Of a stretch of DNA of 64,000 bases, positions 17,226-26,263 are shown piece by piece. The notes beneath the pieces are model-generated. The model was not told the DNA's origin and ran no database searches. It saw only the letters and a list, made by a program, of their open reading frames with translations. Every line of letters starts with the position of its first letter. Position 1 is the first letter of the stretch. The translations under genes were made by a program, and so were the position numbers. The stretch spans positions 310,001 through 374,000 of the forward strand of contig NZ_JAERPS020000001.1 of NCBI RefSeq assembly GCF_016918075.2, in the 5' to 3' direction. The stretch is from Rheinheimera maricola. GTDB taxonomy: Bacteria > Pseudomonadota > Gammaproteobacteria > Enterobacterales > Alteromonadaceae.

Positions 17226-18515
17226 ATGAAAAACGTAGCACATAGCGTAGAGCAAAGTACCATCGCCATTATCGGCCTTGGCTATGTTGGGTTGCCGCTG
17301 GCAGTAGAATTTGGTAAACATTACGCAACCATTGGCTTTGATATTAATCAGGCCCGCATTAGTGAACTAAATCGTGGTGAAGATCATACGCTGGAAGTCA
17401 GCCCTGAAGAGCTGGCCGAGGCAACACGATTAAGTTACAGCGCCGATTTAGCCGATTTAGCCCGTGCCAATGTCTATATTGTCACGGTACCTACGCCAAT
17501 TGATGAGCATCGCCAACCCGATTTAACGCCGCTGATTAAAGCTTCAGAGACCTTGGGCAAAGTGATTAAAGCCGGTGACGTGGTAATTTACGAGTCCACC
17601 GTTTACCCGGGTGCCACAGAAGAAGATTGTATCCCGGTAATCGAGCGGGTGTCGGGACTTAAATATAATGTCGACTTCTTTGCCGGTTATAGCCCTGAGC
17701 GTATTAACCCGGGTGATAAAGAGCACCGTGTTACAACCATTAAAAAAGTGACCTCTGGCTCCACACCAGATATTGCTGAATTTGTCGATAGCTTGTATCG
17801 CAGCATTATCATCGCCGGTACTTATAAAGCCAGCTCAATCCGGGTAGCAGAAGCGGCAAAAGTGATTGAAAATACTCAGCGTGATTTAAACATTGCCCTA
17901 ATCAACGAACTGGCAGTAATTTTCAACAAATTAGGCATTGATACGGAAGAAGTATTGATAGCCGCGGGCACAAAGTGGAACTTTTTACCCTTTCGTCCAG
18001 GTTTAGTTGGTGGCCACTGCATCGGTGTCGACCCTTACTATTTAACGCATAAAGCTCAATCAATAGGCTATAACCCTGAGGTTATACTGGCAGGGCGGCG
18101 TATTAACGATAGCATGGGACGCTATGTGGTTAACGAGTTGGTCAAAGCTATGATCAAGCGTCGTATTCACGTGGCCGGCGCCAAGGTGCTGGTTATGGGC
18201 TTAACCTTTAAAGAAAACTGCCCGGATATCCGCAACACCAAGGTAGTTGATATTCTTAGCGAGCTGCAAGAATACGGAGTAACGGCTGACGTATTCGATC
18301 CCTGGGTGGATACTGCAGAAGCGCAGCATGAATATGGCATAACGCCAATTTCAAGCCCGGAACAACACAGTTATGATGCCATTATTCTGGCCGTAGGCCA
18401 CAAGCAGTTCCGCGAATTGGGTTCCGAAGGCATTAAAAAATTGTGTAACAACAACAGTGTTATTTATGACTTGAAGTATATCTTGCCTGCTGGTGAAAGT
18501 GACCTTCGGTTATAA
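17226..18515 (+). CDS. WbpO/TviB-type UDP-N-acetyl-hexosamine 6-dehydrogenase
   Basis: NAD-dependent four-electron oxidation of a UDP-HexNAc to the uronic acid. 429 residues from the ATG at 17226, which an AGGA site precedes by 8 bases; the in-frame ATG at 17202 has none. Motifs: [62 protein letters not shown], and the catalytic cysteine in [12 protein letters not shown]. The sequence closely follows P. aeruginosa WbpO. A WecC-type ManNAc dehydrogenase role is less likely. Confidence 0.92.
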   Translation: MKNVAHSVEQSTIAIIGLGYVGLPLAVEFGKHYATIGFDINQARISELNRGEDHTLEVSPEELAEATRLSYSADLADLARANVYIVTVPTPIDEHRQPDLTPLIKASETLGKVIKAGDVVIYESTVYPGATEEDCIPVIERVSGLKYNVDFFAGYSPERINPGDKEHRVTTIKKVTSGSTPDIAEFVDSLYRSIIIAGTYKASSIRVAEAAKVIENTQRDLNIALINELAVIFNKLGIDTEEVLIAAGTKWNFLPFRPGLVGGHCIGVDPYYLTHKAQSIGYNPEVILAGRRINDSMGRYVVNELVKAMIKRRIHVAGAKVLVMGLTFKENCPDIRNTKVVDILSELQEYGVTADVFDPWVDTAEAQHEYGITPISSPEQHSYDAIILAVGHKQFRELGSEGIKKLCNNNSVIYDLKYILPAGESDLRL

Positions 18516-18541
18516 CCTGACCCGCTTTGGCCATCTGATAA

Positions 18542-18572
18542 TTGCAGCTTACTATGGCAAAGTAGGCTGCAA
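18542..18572 (+). promoter_or_regulatory. stable hairpin in the leader between the dehydrogenase and the SLBB gene
   Basis: TTGCAGC (18542-18548) pairs with GCTGCAA (18566-18572), and the stem continues inward (TTAC with GTAG, one U-G) to 11 pairs with a 9-base loop. No U-run follows, so it is not a simple terminator. An RNA-processing or stability role between two operon halves is possible. The gene-free gap here is 171 bases. Confidence 0.5.
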
Positions 18573-18598
18573 AATACCTGTCGATAAAATCGGAGAAA

Positions 18599-18610
18599 AA
18601 CGGTAGAGTA
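18599..18610 (+). promoter_or_regulatory. weak ops-like element (RfaH/NusG-paralogue recruitment site candidate)
   Basis: AACGGTAGAGTA shares the CGGTAG-GT core (8 of 12 positions) with the E. coli ops element that recruits RfaH in surface-polysaccharide leaders. It sits in the untranslated leader of a long polysaccharide/secretion operon, the expected place. The ops hairpin-forming C9 is replaced by A, so function is uncertain. Confidence 0.2.
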
Positions 18611-18686
18611 ACGCCTTATTTGCTTGGGCAAAAATCGTTTTTTCAGACACACCACGCCAGACAGCAAGGGATCCCGGAGCCTTATT

Positions 18687-21482
18687 GTGAAAAATTTAGT
18701 TTTGTTGCTGACGTTAGTTACGGCATTAGTTTCACCTGTAACCCTATCTCAAGCCATTACGCCCTCACCGGCGATGATTGAACAGTTAAAAAATTTACCT
18801 CGAGCAGAGCAGGAAAAAATTGCCCGGCAATATGGCATAAATCTGACGCAGCTCACTAATGTGATGCCACAGCAAAACAACGATGCGATAAACGAAAATG
18901 ACTCACCGCGCATAATGCAGCGCCAGTCTACAGTGCCTTCAGCCAAAGTTGAGCAACCTGATTTTGAGCCAGACCAGCCGGTACGTTTTGGTTTAAAGCT
19001 GTTTGACGCACAGATCAGTAGTTTTGCGTCGCTATCCGCCATGCCAGTACCCGATAGCTATCGTTTAGGCCCAGATGACAGCATACAACTGCAGCTGTAC
19101 GGCAAAGTAAATCAGCAATATGAGCTTAGCGTCAACCGGGAAGGGGAGTTGCAGATCCCCGAACTGGGTAATGTCGTTGTCGCCGGTCTGAGTTTTCCTG
19201 AGGTGCAGCAACTGATCAGCGAAAAAGTAGGCCAGGCGATGTTAGGTGTCAAAGTCGCAGTCAGTATGGGTAAGCTAAGGTCGATAAACGTCTTTATTGC
19301 CGGTGAAGCCAAGCATCCCGGCACCTATACATTGTCTGCGCTCTCTAGTGTTACGCAGGCGTTGTTTGCTGCCGGTGGTGTCAGTGATATTGGTAGCTTG
19401 CGGCAAATACAGGTAAGGCGACAGGGCAAACTAGCAGCAGAATTTGATTTGTACGCATTGCTGTTACAGGGCAAAGCCGAGGGAGACATAGCGCTGCAAC
19501 ATGGCGACGTTATATTCGTCAGCACCCTTGAGGGGGTTGCTCAGGTTGATGGTGAAGTTAGACGGCCCGCGTTGTTTGAAATTAAGCCCGGTGAGACCAT
19601 TAGCAATTTGTTGAGCATGGCAGGCGGTGTTAATCCCGACGGCTATAACAAGTCCGCCACGCTCGAGCGTTTAAACAAACAGCGGCAGCGCGAATTAGTG
19701 AATATTGACCTCACCGTTGAGCGCGATCTTAAACGTAAGCTGCAAGCCGGTGACTTTCTTAAAGTTAATAGAGTGTCGCCGCGGGTGAATAACCAGGTGG
19801 CTCTGTTAGGTGCTGTGGTACGGCCAGGCTTTTACGCCTACCAGCCTGACATGCGTATTAGCGGCCTTATTCGTTCATTATGGGGTGACTTGCACGCCAC
19901 CGCTGATCCAGATTATGGTTTGGTATTGCGTCAGGAAAACCTTAATCAACCCGATATCAGTGTGTTGCAGTTTAACGTTAGCAAAGCCGTTAATGCCCCG
20001 GGGTCAGAATATGATGTAGCGTTAGCTCCAGGTGACAAAGTACTGGTGTTTAATTACGCAAACGACAGCTACCAACGTACGCATTTGAAAATGCATTTTA
20101 CTAAGCAGTATCAACGGCAGCAGTCTTATCAGCAAGAATTTGCCAGTTTGCAGGATTTTGAGCAACAAGCCACCGATGTGTTGTCAGCAGAAGCATTACA
20201 ACAAAATAAGCAACGCACCCATGTGGCTGACATGCGGATAAATGACAATTTATCACCGTCTAACAACACAAAAGCCAAACCCGATTTTGAACCATTGTCG
20301 ATAGAAGAGATGCGCTATCAACAACAGGATTGGCTGAAAGAATCGTTTCGTATTTTTCTTAGCCAGATCCTTTATGACAAGACGCTAATGCACCTTTCAC
20401 CGCACCTTACCCGTCGAGAATTGCTGTATCCGGTGTTACAACAATTGAATAAGCAAGCCCGCAATGGAAATCAGCCGCATATTGCCAGCATCACCGGCGA
20501 AGTAATGGTGCCTGGTGAATATCCCCTGGCAATTAATACCGATTTGTATCAGCTGATTAGTGCTGCCGGCGGCGTAAAAGCTTCAGCTAACTTAGCGCGC
20601 GCCGAATTAACACGTTACTGGAAAGAAGATAGCGATAATCAGACACGACAAGTTACCCATTTGGATGTGTCGTTAACTGCGGTACTGAACAAAGACCAAG
20701 TCGTAGGCCTGCAAAGTAGAGACAACCTGAATGTGTTCGCTTTGCCAGACTGGAATCAAGCGCGGGTAGTCGAAGTGCGCGGCGAAGTGCGCTTCCCCGG
20801 GCGTTATCCGGTGCGCAGTGGCGAAACACTATCGTCATTGTTAAGCCGAGCTGGAGGGCTTACATCAGGTGCGTTTACACAAGGCGCAGTATTTACCCGC
20901 GAAATGATTAAGGAACGCGAAAAGCTACAACTTAATAAATTACTGGAACAATTAAAAGCTGATGTCGCAACCAGGGCGTTATCTGCTGAGAAAAGCATGA
21001 TTAATCCGGCCGATGCTATTGCGATGGTAAAAGAGTTACAAAACCAAACACCGGTTGGCCGCTTTGTCGTTGATTTGCCCGGGGTAATATCAGGTAATGT
21101 GAATGCAGATCTGGAGCTCGAAGAGGGTGATGTATTATATATTCCGCGCAAAAATACCGCTGTTACTGTGGTAGGCGAAGTTCAGCACGCCAGCAGCCAT
21201 CGTTACAAATCCGGCATGAGTGTAGACTATTACCTGCAGCAAGCTGGTGGTTTTCGTAAACGTGCTGATGAGGATGCGGTGTACGTAATACGTGCCGACG
21301 GTTCTGTGATGTTACCGGAACAAGGTCGCTGGTTTGCTGTCAATAGCAATGAGCTGGCTCCAGGTGACACTATTGTGGTACCTCTGGATACTGAATATAA
21401 AGATAATTTGAGCCTATGGTCTCAGGTCACACAAATTTTCTATCAAAGTGCAGTTGCGTTGGTCGCAATCAGTTCGTTGTAG
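18687..21482 (+). CDS. large multi-SLBB polysaccharide-export-like protein
   Basis: 931 residues from a GTG at 18687, chosen because it follows GGAG and gives a signal peptide (VKNLVLLLTLVTALVSPVTLSQA); the frame is open upstream to 18624. A poly-export domain (about 110-200, YRLGPDDSIQLQLYGKV) precedes repeated SLBB units recognised by GEVRRPALFEIKPGETISNL, GAVVRPGFYAYQPDM, GEVMVPGEYPL, GEVRFPGRYPVRSGETL and GEVQHASSHRYKSGM. It is about 2.5 times the length of Wza (about 380) and has no lipobox. A C-terminal hydrophobic segment ends the protein. It is followed after 27 bases by gspG, so it is probably expressed with the secretion genes. Confidence 0.85.
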   Translation: MKNLVLLLTLVTALVSPVTLSQAITPSPAMIEQLKNLPRAEQEKIARQYGINLTQLTNVMPQQNNDAINENDSPRIMQRQSTVPSAKVEQPDFEPDQPVRFGLKLFDAQISSFASLSAMPVPDSYRLGPDDSIQLQLYGKVNQQYELSVNREGELQIPELGNVVVAGLSFPEVQQLISEKVGQAMLGVKVAVSMGKLRSINVFIAGEAKHPGTYTLSALSSVTQALFAAGGVSDIGSLRQIQVRRQGKLAAEFDLYALLLQGKAEGDIALQHGDVIFVSTLEGVAQVDGEVRRPALFEIKPGETISNLLSMAGGVNPDGYNKSATLERLNKQRQRELVNIDLTVERDLKRKLQAGDFLKVNRVSPRVNNQVALLGAVVRPGFYAYQPDMRISGLIRSLWGDLHATADPDYGLVLRQENLNQPDISVLQFNVSKAVNAPGSEYDVALAPGDKVLVFNYANDSYQRTHLKMHFTKQYQRQQSYQQEFASLQDFEQQATDVLSAEALQQNKQRTHVADMRINDNLSPSNNTKAKPDFEPLSIEEMRYQQQDWLKESFRIFLSQILYDKTLMHLSPHLTRRELLYPVLQQLNKQARNGNQPHIASITGEVMVPGEYPLAINTDLYQLISAAGGVKASANLARAELTRYWKEDSDNQTRQVTHLDVSLTAVLNKDQVVGLQSRDNLNVFALPDWNQARVVEVRGEVRFPGRYPVRSGETLSSLLSRAGGLTSGAFTQGAVFTREMIKEREKLQLNKLLEQLKADVATRALSAEKSMINPADAIAMVKELQNQTPVGRFVVDLPGVISGNVNADLELEEGDVLYIPRKNTAVTVVGEVQHASSHRYKSGMSVDYYLQQAGGFRKRADEDAVYVIRADGSVMLPEQGRWFAVNSNELAPGDTIVVPLDTEYKDNLSLWSQVTQIFYQSAVALVAISSL

Positions 21483-21509
21483 AATGTATATCAATGTTTG
21501 GGAGTTAAG

Positions 21510-21929
21510 ATGTTAAGTCAACGCGTTATTAAATCGTCAGTACGTCGTGGTTTCACGTTAATCGAGTTACTTATCGTTATGGTGATCCTTGGTCTGCTGG
21601 CATCGTTGGTGGCGCCCGAAATGTTTTCAAAAGTAGACTCATCACAGCGTAAAACCGCCACCGCGCAGATGCAGATGCTACAAACCGCAATTTCAGCCTA
21701 CCGTTTAGACACCGGTACCTACCCTGCGTCGTTAAGCGAATTAAGACAGTCCGAGCACGCGCGTTGGGACGGCCCATATTTACCCAAAGATGTGCCGCTT
21801 GACCCTTGGGGCAACGCTTATATCTACAGATTTCCTGGCAGCGGCTCTGCAGCGTATGACTTGCTAAGTTATGCCGCCGATGGCCGAGAGGGCGGAGAAG
21901 AACTTAACGCTGATATTTTCGTTGAGTAA
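21510..21929 (+). CDS. gspG: GspG-like major pseudopilin
   Basis: Major pseudopilin of a type II secretion system. 139 residues from the ATG at 21510 (GGGAG upstream). The prepilin peptidase site RRG/FTLIELLIVMVI has the +1 Phe and Glu5. The C-terminal globular domain carries LDPWGNAYIYRFPG and DLLSYAADGREGGE, the calcium-binding loop typical of GspG. No peptidase gene is present in the operon, so PilD from the type IV pilus system would have to process it. Confidence 0.92.
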   Translation: MLSQRVIKSSVRRGFTLIELLIVMVILGLLASLVAPEMFSKVDSSQRKTATAQMQMLQTAISAYRLDTGTYPASLSELRQSEHARWDGPYLPKDVPLDPWGNAYIYRFPGSGSAAYDLLSYAADGREGGEELNADIFVE

Positions 21930-21940
21930 CTGAGCGTATT

Positions 21941-23638
21941 ATGTCGAATGTCGATTCTCAAATGTCTGATGTTTCACCTACCGGTGGTATTGCGAGTTAT
22001 TTGCTTAGCTGCAATATCATTAGTGACGAGCAGTTGCAACGAGCCTTGGAATATCGTCGTCAGTTAGGCGGCCGGGTTGAGCACATTCTGGTCAACCTTG
22101 GTGTTATGCAGCAAGAAGAGCTAGCGTCAGTTTATTCAGGTTATCTTGATTTACCTCTTTATGTTCACGATGCCACTAGTGTTAGCTTACCAGCGGGTTT
22201 TTTTAGTCAGCTCGACCTAGAGCAGGCTATTCGGCAAAAGGCGCTGCCATTTAAGCAAGATGACGACGTTATTTTTCTAGCCGTAACAGACCCGTTCTAT
22301 TTGCCGCTATATGATTTTTGGGGGCGATATTTTGCTGAAGTTAAGGTATGTGTGTGTCGTCAGGCTGATTTTGACGCTTTGCGTGTATTCTTACAGGCAG
22401 AGCAAAGTCAGGATGTGTATGGCGAAGGGCAAGGCCTCAATGAGCTTGAGCGTTTACGTGAATTAGCCTTTGGCGCGCCTACAGTCAATTTGGTGAATAA
22501 TCTTATTGTGCGAGGGATCAAGCTTAGGGCATCAGATATGCACCTCGAGCCACTAGCCGGGCGTTATAGAGTGCGCTACAGGGTAGATGGTATGTTGCAT
22601 GCGGGGGATTCCATTCCAATGGACTTGCAATTGGGTGTGGTGTCTCGGATAAAGATTCTGTCCGGTATGGATATCGCCGAGCGGCGCAAACCGCAAGATG
22701 GCAAAATTGAAACCAGCGTCGCCGGCAAAGCACTAGACATCCGGGTGTCTTCTTTACCCCTAGGTGAAGGTGAAAGCGTGGTAATGCGTTTTCTGGTAAA
22801 AGACGCAGTACGGTTCGATTTAACCGCTGTGGGTTATGAGCAGGATCTTATTGACCATATCAGCAAAGATTTGACCAGAACTACCGGTGTTATCCTGATG
22901 ACTGGCCCTACTGGTTCAGGTAAAACTACCAGCCTGTATTCGTTTTTATCACGGCTTAATCAGCCACACGTCAAAATTATTACCCTCGAAGACCCCATCG
23001 AATACCAGCTTGACGGGATTAATCAGGTACAGGTAAATGCGGATATCGGCTTTGATTTCTCTCGCGGCCTGCGCAGTATAGTGCGACAAGACCCAGACAT
23101 TATCATGGTGGGTGAGATCCGTGATCAGGAAACAGCACGCATTGCTATGCAGTCGTCGCTTACCGGGCACTTAGTGTTTAGCACTGTGCATACCAATGAT
23201 GCACCAACCACCTTTACCCGACTAATTGACTTAGGTGTAGAAGAATTTTTATTAAATGCGTCGGTTATTTCGGTAATGGCACAACGGCTTGTCAGGCAGT
23301 TATGCCCACATTGTAAAGCCGCTGATCCGCAACAAGAACGTTTGCTGCAGTTACCCGAGCTCAATCAGCTGGTACCGTTGTTAAGCCAGCCGGTAAATAT
23401 TTGTCAGGCAACGGGATGTGAAAAATGTGGTGGTAGCGGTTATTTTGGTCGTTTGGCCATTCTGGAATACTTGCCTAATGACGAAGAAATGCAAAGTTTT
23501 GCTAAAGATCAGCATTTTATGGCAAAAGTCAGTGGTTATCGGCAAAAGCATCAACTTAGAACACTCAAGCAAGACGGTTTGCTAAAAGTACTAAAAGGTA
23601 CCACGACGCTTGACGAAGTAATGCGGGTTGCAGGGTAA
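21941..23638 (+). CDS. gspE: GspE-like type II secretion ATPase
   Basis: Cytoplasmic hexameric ATPase powering pseudopilus assembly. 565 residues: an N-terminal N1E domain (about 15-135, SYLLSCNIISDEQLQRAL), Walker A GPTGSGKTTS (near 323), Asp box EDPIEYQ, Walker B IIMVGEIRDQET, His box HTNDA, and the tetracysteine zinc motif LCPHC plus CEKCGGSGYFGR. All catalytic residues are present. It ends at the base where gspF begins. Confidence 0.95.
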   Translation: MSNVDSQMSDVSPTGGIASYLLSCNIISDEQLQRALEYRRQLGGRVEHILVNLGVMQQEELASVYSGYLDLPLYVHDATSVSLPAGFFSQLDLEQAIRQKALPFKQDDDVIFLAVTDPFYLPLYDFWGRYFAEVKVCVCRQADFDALRVFLQAEQSQDVYGEGQGLNELERLRELAFGAPTVNLVNNLIVRGIKLRASDMHLEPLAGRYRVRYRVDGMLHAGDSIPMDLQLGVVSRIKILSGMDIAERRKPQDGKIETSVAGKALDIRVSSLPLGEGESVVMRFLVKDAVRFDLTAVGYEQDLIDHISKDLTRTTGVILMTGPTGSGKTTSLYSFLSRLNQPHVKIITLEDPIEYQLDGINQVQVNADIGFDFSRGLRSIVRQDPDIIMVGEIRDQETARIAMQSSLTGHLVFSTVHTNDAPTTFTRLIDLGVEEFLLNASVISVMAQRLVRQLCPHCKAADPQQERLLQLPELNQLVPLLSQPVNICQATGCEKCGGSGYFGRLAILEYLPNDEEMQSFAKDQHFMAKVSGYRQKHQLRTLKQDGLLKVLKGTTTLDEVMRVAG

Positions 23639-24828
23639 TGGAAATTTGGCAGTATGAAGCATTAGACAACAATGGCGGGCGTGTTAAAGGTCGGGTGAAA
23701 GCCATTAACAAGGTTGCAGCTTTGCTGGCAGTCAGTCAGCAACAGCTGACACCGTTGACCGTTGCCCCGCTAAAGGTTACTGATGGTTTTTTTAAAAGTA
23801 TCTCTGCAGCCGAGCTAGAGCAGTTAACGTCTGAATTGTCTATTTTATTACGCAATGGGGTACAGTTGGACCGTGCGCTTGAAATGATGGCTCAAGCTAA
23901 TCCAAATGCTACAATAGCAGCTCTTTTGGCTGATTTAACTGAACAAGTTCGTGCTGGTACCCCCTTACACAAGGCATTTAGTTGTTACAGTCGTTATTTC
24001 GACAATTTATACTGTGAAATGGTACGCATTGGTGAAGAGTCTGGGAAATTAGCTGAGACCTTACAACGACTTACCCAAAATCTAAAATTTCAAAACGAAT
24101 TGCGTAGTAAGGTTACACAAGCATTGGTTTACCCTGGATTTATTATGGCAGTATGCTTGGTTTCATTATTTGCTATTTTTAATTTTATCGTGCCTAGTAT
24201 GGAAGGGTTGTTTAGCAATAGAGATGATCTCCCCGCTTATACCGCATTTTTATTATCATCCAGTGCTTTTGTACGTGAAAATCAAATGCTTATTATTGGC
24301 AGCTTTGTCGTTTTTGTTTTTTTTGTATTGAGTAGCAGTCGCAAGCCCTGGTTTCGAAGCATGATGCTAGCGGTTGCCGCCAAGACACCTGTAATTCGCA
24401 GCGGTTTGTTACTGAGTGAGCGGATCCGTTTTGTGTCGGCAATGCAGCTTATGTTGCAAAGTGGCCTGCCGTTGTCTCAATCACTGCATTTTGCTCAAGG
24501 GGTGTTTGTCAGCCCGGCTATGGGGTTACAAGTTCGCCGGGTGAAGGATGACATTGCGCACGGTCAAATGCTATCACAGTCACTTGCCTCCACGGAATTG
24601 TTAGAACCGGTAATGATGTCATTGATTAAAGTAGGCGAAGAAAGCGGTAACTTAGAGACGGTATTTGCAGAAATTAATAATAGAGCGCGTTGGCGTTTTG
24701 AACAATGGGCGTTAAAACTTACCAGTATGTTAGAGCCATTGCTAATTATTATTATGGGTGGGCTGGTTGGTTCTGTTGTCGTAACAATGCTCCTTAGCAT
24801 AGTGTCCACATCAGATGTCCCTATATAG
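23638..24828 (+). CDS. gspF: GspF-like inner-membrane platform protein
   Basis: Polytopic core of the inner-membrane platform that couples GspE to the pseudopilus. 396 residues with an N-terminal cytoplasmic segment (WQYEALDNNGGRVKGRV), two T2SSF domains (about 65-190 and 265-390), and three membrane spans near 165, 220 and 375. Both domains contain the MVRIGEESGKL / LIKVGEESGNL repeat of the family. Base composition starts to become more AT-rich here than in the sugar genes. Confidence 0.94.
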   Translation: MEIWQYEALDNNGGRVKGRVKAINKVAALLAVSQQQLTPLTVAPLKVTDGFFKSISAAELEQLTSELSILLRNGVQLDRALEMMAQANPNATIAALLADLTEQVRAGTPLHKAFSCYSRYFDNLYCEMVRIGEESGKLAETLQRLTQNLKFQNELRSKVTQALVYPGFIMAVCLVSLFAIFNFIVPSMEGLFSNRDDLPAYTAFLLSSSAFVRENQMLIIGSFVVFVFFVLSSSRKPWFRSMMLAVAAKTPVIRSGLLLSERIRFVSAMQLMLQSGLPLSQSLHFAQGVFVSPAMGLQVRRVKDDIAHGQMLSQSLASTELLEPVMMSLIKVGEESGNLETVFAEINNRARWRFEQWALKLTSMLEPLLIIIMGGLVGSVVVTMLLSIVSTSDVPI

Positions 24829-25234
24829 ATACAACAAACTCAATGGCTTTACACTTATTGAACTACTCATTGTCATGACTATTTTGGCTTTGACGTTGGC
24901 GCTGGTTATACCTTTTAGCGTTAAGCAAGTGGATAATTCACTAGCCCGATCTGAGCGGCAGATGGTTGTTTTAATGCTGAACCGGTCAGCAGACTTAAGT
25001 TTACTGCGTTCAGCACCTGTTAGGTTAAAACTTGCCGGGCGAAAAATCTCGGAACATGCTGTTGAAACACCTCGGGAGTTAGCTTTGGACTTTATCAGTT
25101 TTACAACTGAAACAGAACTCACTATTCGGCCTTTAGGCCTGATTAATCCCGTGCAAATAGAGGCTGTAATTGACGGTCAGTATTGGCTATTGAAGGTAGA
25201 AAATGACAAAGCAATCTGGACTCACCTTAATTGA
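24815..25234 (+). CDS. gspH: GspH-like minor pseudopilin
   Basis: 139 residues with the prepilin cleavage site LNG/FTLIELLIVMTIL, Glu5 present, followed by a small divergent globular domain. Position between F and I and size fit GspH. It overlaps gspF by 14 bases and gspI by 32 bases. Assignment as H rather than a generic pseudopilin rests on gene order. Confidence 0.8.
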   Translation: MSLYRYNKLNGFTLIELLIVMTILALTLALVIPFSVKQVDNSLARSERQMVVLMLNRSADLSLLRSAPVRLKLAGRKISEHAVETPRELALDFISFTTETELTIRPLGLINPVQIEAVIDGQYWLLKVENDKAIWTHLN

Positions 25235-25604
25235 GGTGCTTATTGCATCGCTTATTCTATTTATGGTGTTAGGTGTTGCAGCGTCTTTTTTTCAGCAACA
25301 GGTACTAGTTCAGCGCCAATCACAAAGATATGTTCAGCTTGCTGCTCAACAAAACAATATCTTAAATAGAATTCAATTCAGTTTTAGAGAAGGCGTAAAT
25401 GAAGGTGAAATTATTGTCGGCAACAGCAAATATAATTGGAAGGCAACAGCAGTAGTTAAACGCTCACAGTATGGCGGCGCCGGGGAAGGGTTTAGCACTC
25501 AATCTTCACGTATCGTGACTTTATATAATATTGAAGTACAAGGCGAAACTGCTTCAGCAAATTATCAATTTAGGCTGGTAAGATGGAACGACAAAGCGGT
25601 TTAA
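25203..25604 (+). CDS. gspI: GspI-like minor pseudopilin
   Basis: 133 residues with the cleavage site QSG/LTLIEVLIASLIL and Glu5. The +1 residue is Leu instead of Phe or Met. The globular domain is short and Gln-rich. GspI normally starts the pseudopilus-tip complex with GspJ and GspK. It overlaps gspH by 32 bases and gspJ by 22 bases, so translational coupling is likely. Confidence 0.78.
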   Translation: MTKQSGLTLIEVLIASLILFMVLGVAASFFQQQVLVQRQSQRYVQLAAQQNNILNRIQFSFREGVNEGEIIVGNSKYNWKATAVVKRSQYGGAGEGFSTQSSRIVTLYNIEVQGETASANYQFRLVRWNDKAV

Positions 25605-26263
25605 CCTTAATTGAGATGTTAGTCTCGCTGGTGTTGTTGGCATCAGTGTTAACCTTATCGTCCGAAGCATATCGTTTTTACATTGAGGGCGCCCAGCGAG
25701 ATAGCAAAGGTCTAGCCCAAGAGTTTGATAAATTGCGAAATCAGCAATTGCTATCAAATCAGTTTGGTAGTGCAGTGCTCTATTACGCCAATTATGACTC
25801 AGTTAACGCGCCTTTATTTGTCGGTGAACAAAGTAAGGTCATGTGGATAAGTCAAACATCTGTGCAATCGTCGTTAACGTCATCGTTATCGGTATTAACT
25901 ATTCAAGACGGCAAGCTGCTATATTGCGAGCAGTTGTTAGCTGACACCATTATTCGACGAGTGCCTGAAAACCCAGACCAAGTCTGCAGCGTGTTTAGTG
26001 TTGAAATAGCTAAAACTGAAGCTGTTAAATTTAGTTACTATGGATGGTCTAGTGTATTGGCGCAACTAGATGGCGATACAAGCAGTTACGCTATTAGAGG
26101 TGCTCCAGAGTGGTCATCTACTTATTTGGGAAACCAGACCGGCTCTTTACCCCTCTATATTAGCGTCGAGTCTGAGGTAAATAGTGAATTAAGTTGGTAT
26201 TTTCAGTTAGCAGACATTGACCCCTCCAGAGTAAATTACACAGGTGCAAACCATGGTAGTTAA
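25583..26263 (+). CDS. gspJ: GspJ-like minor pseudopilin
   Basis: 226 residues with the cleavage site QSG/LTLIEMLVSLVLL and a larger C-terminal globular domain, as expected for GspJ. The remainder is divergent: I see no conserved J-specific motif, and assignment follows order and size. It overlaps gspI by 22 bases and gspK by 11. Confidence 0.78.
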   Translation: MERQSGLTLIEMLVSLVLLASVLTLSSEAYRFYIEGAQRDSKGLAQEFDKLRNQQLLSNQFGSAVLYYANYDSVNAPLFVGEQSKVMWISQTSVQSSLTSSLSVLTIQDGKLLYCEQLLADTIIRRVPENPDQVCSVFSVEIAKTEAVKFSYYGWSSVLAQLDGDTSSYAIRGAPEWSSTYLGNQTGSLPLYISVESEVNSELSWYFQLADIDPSRVNYTGANHGS

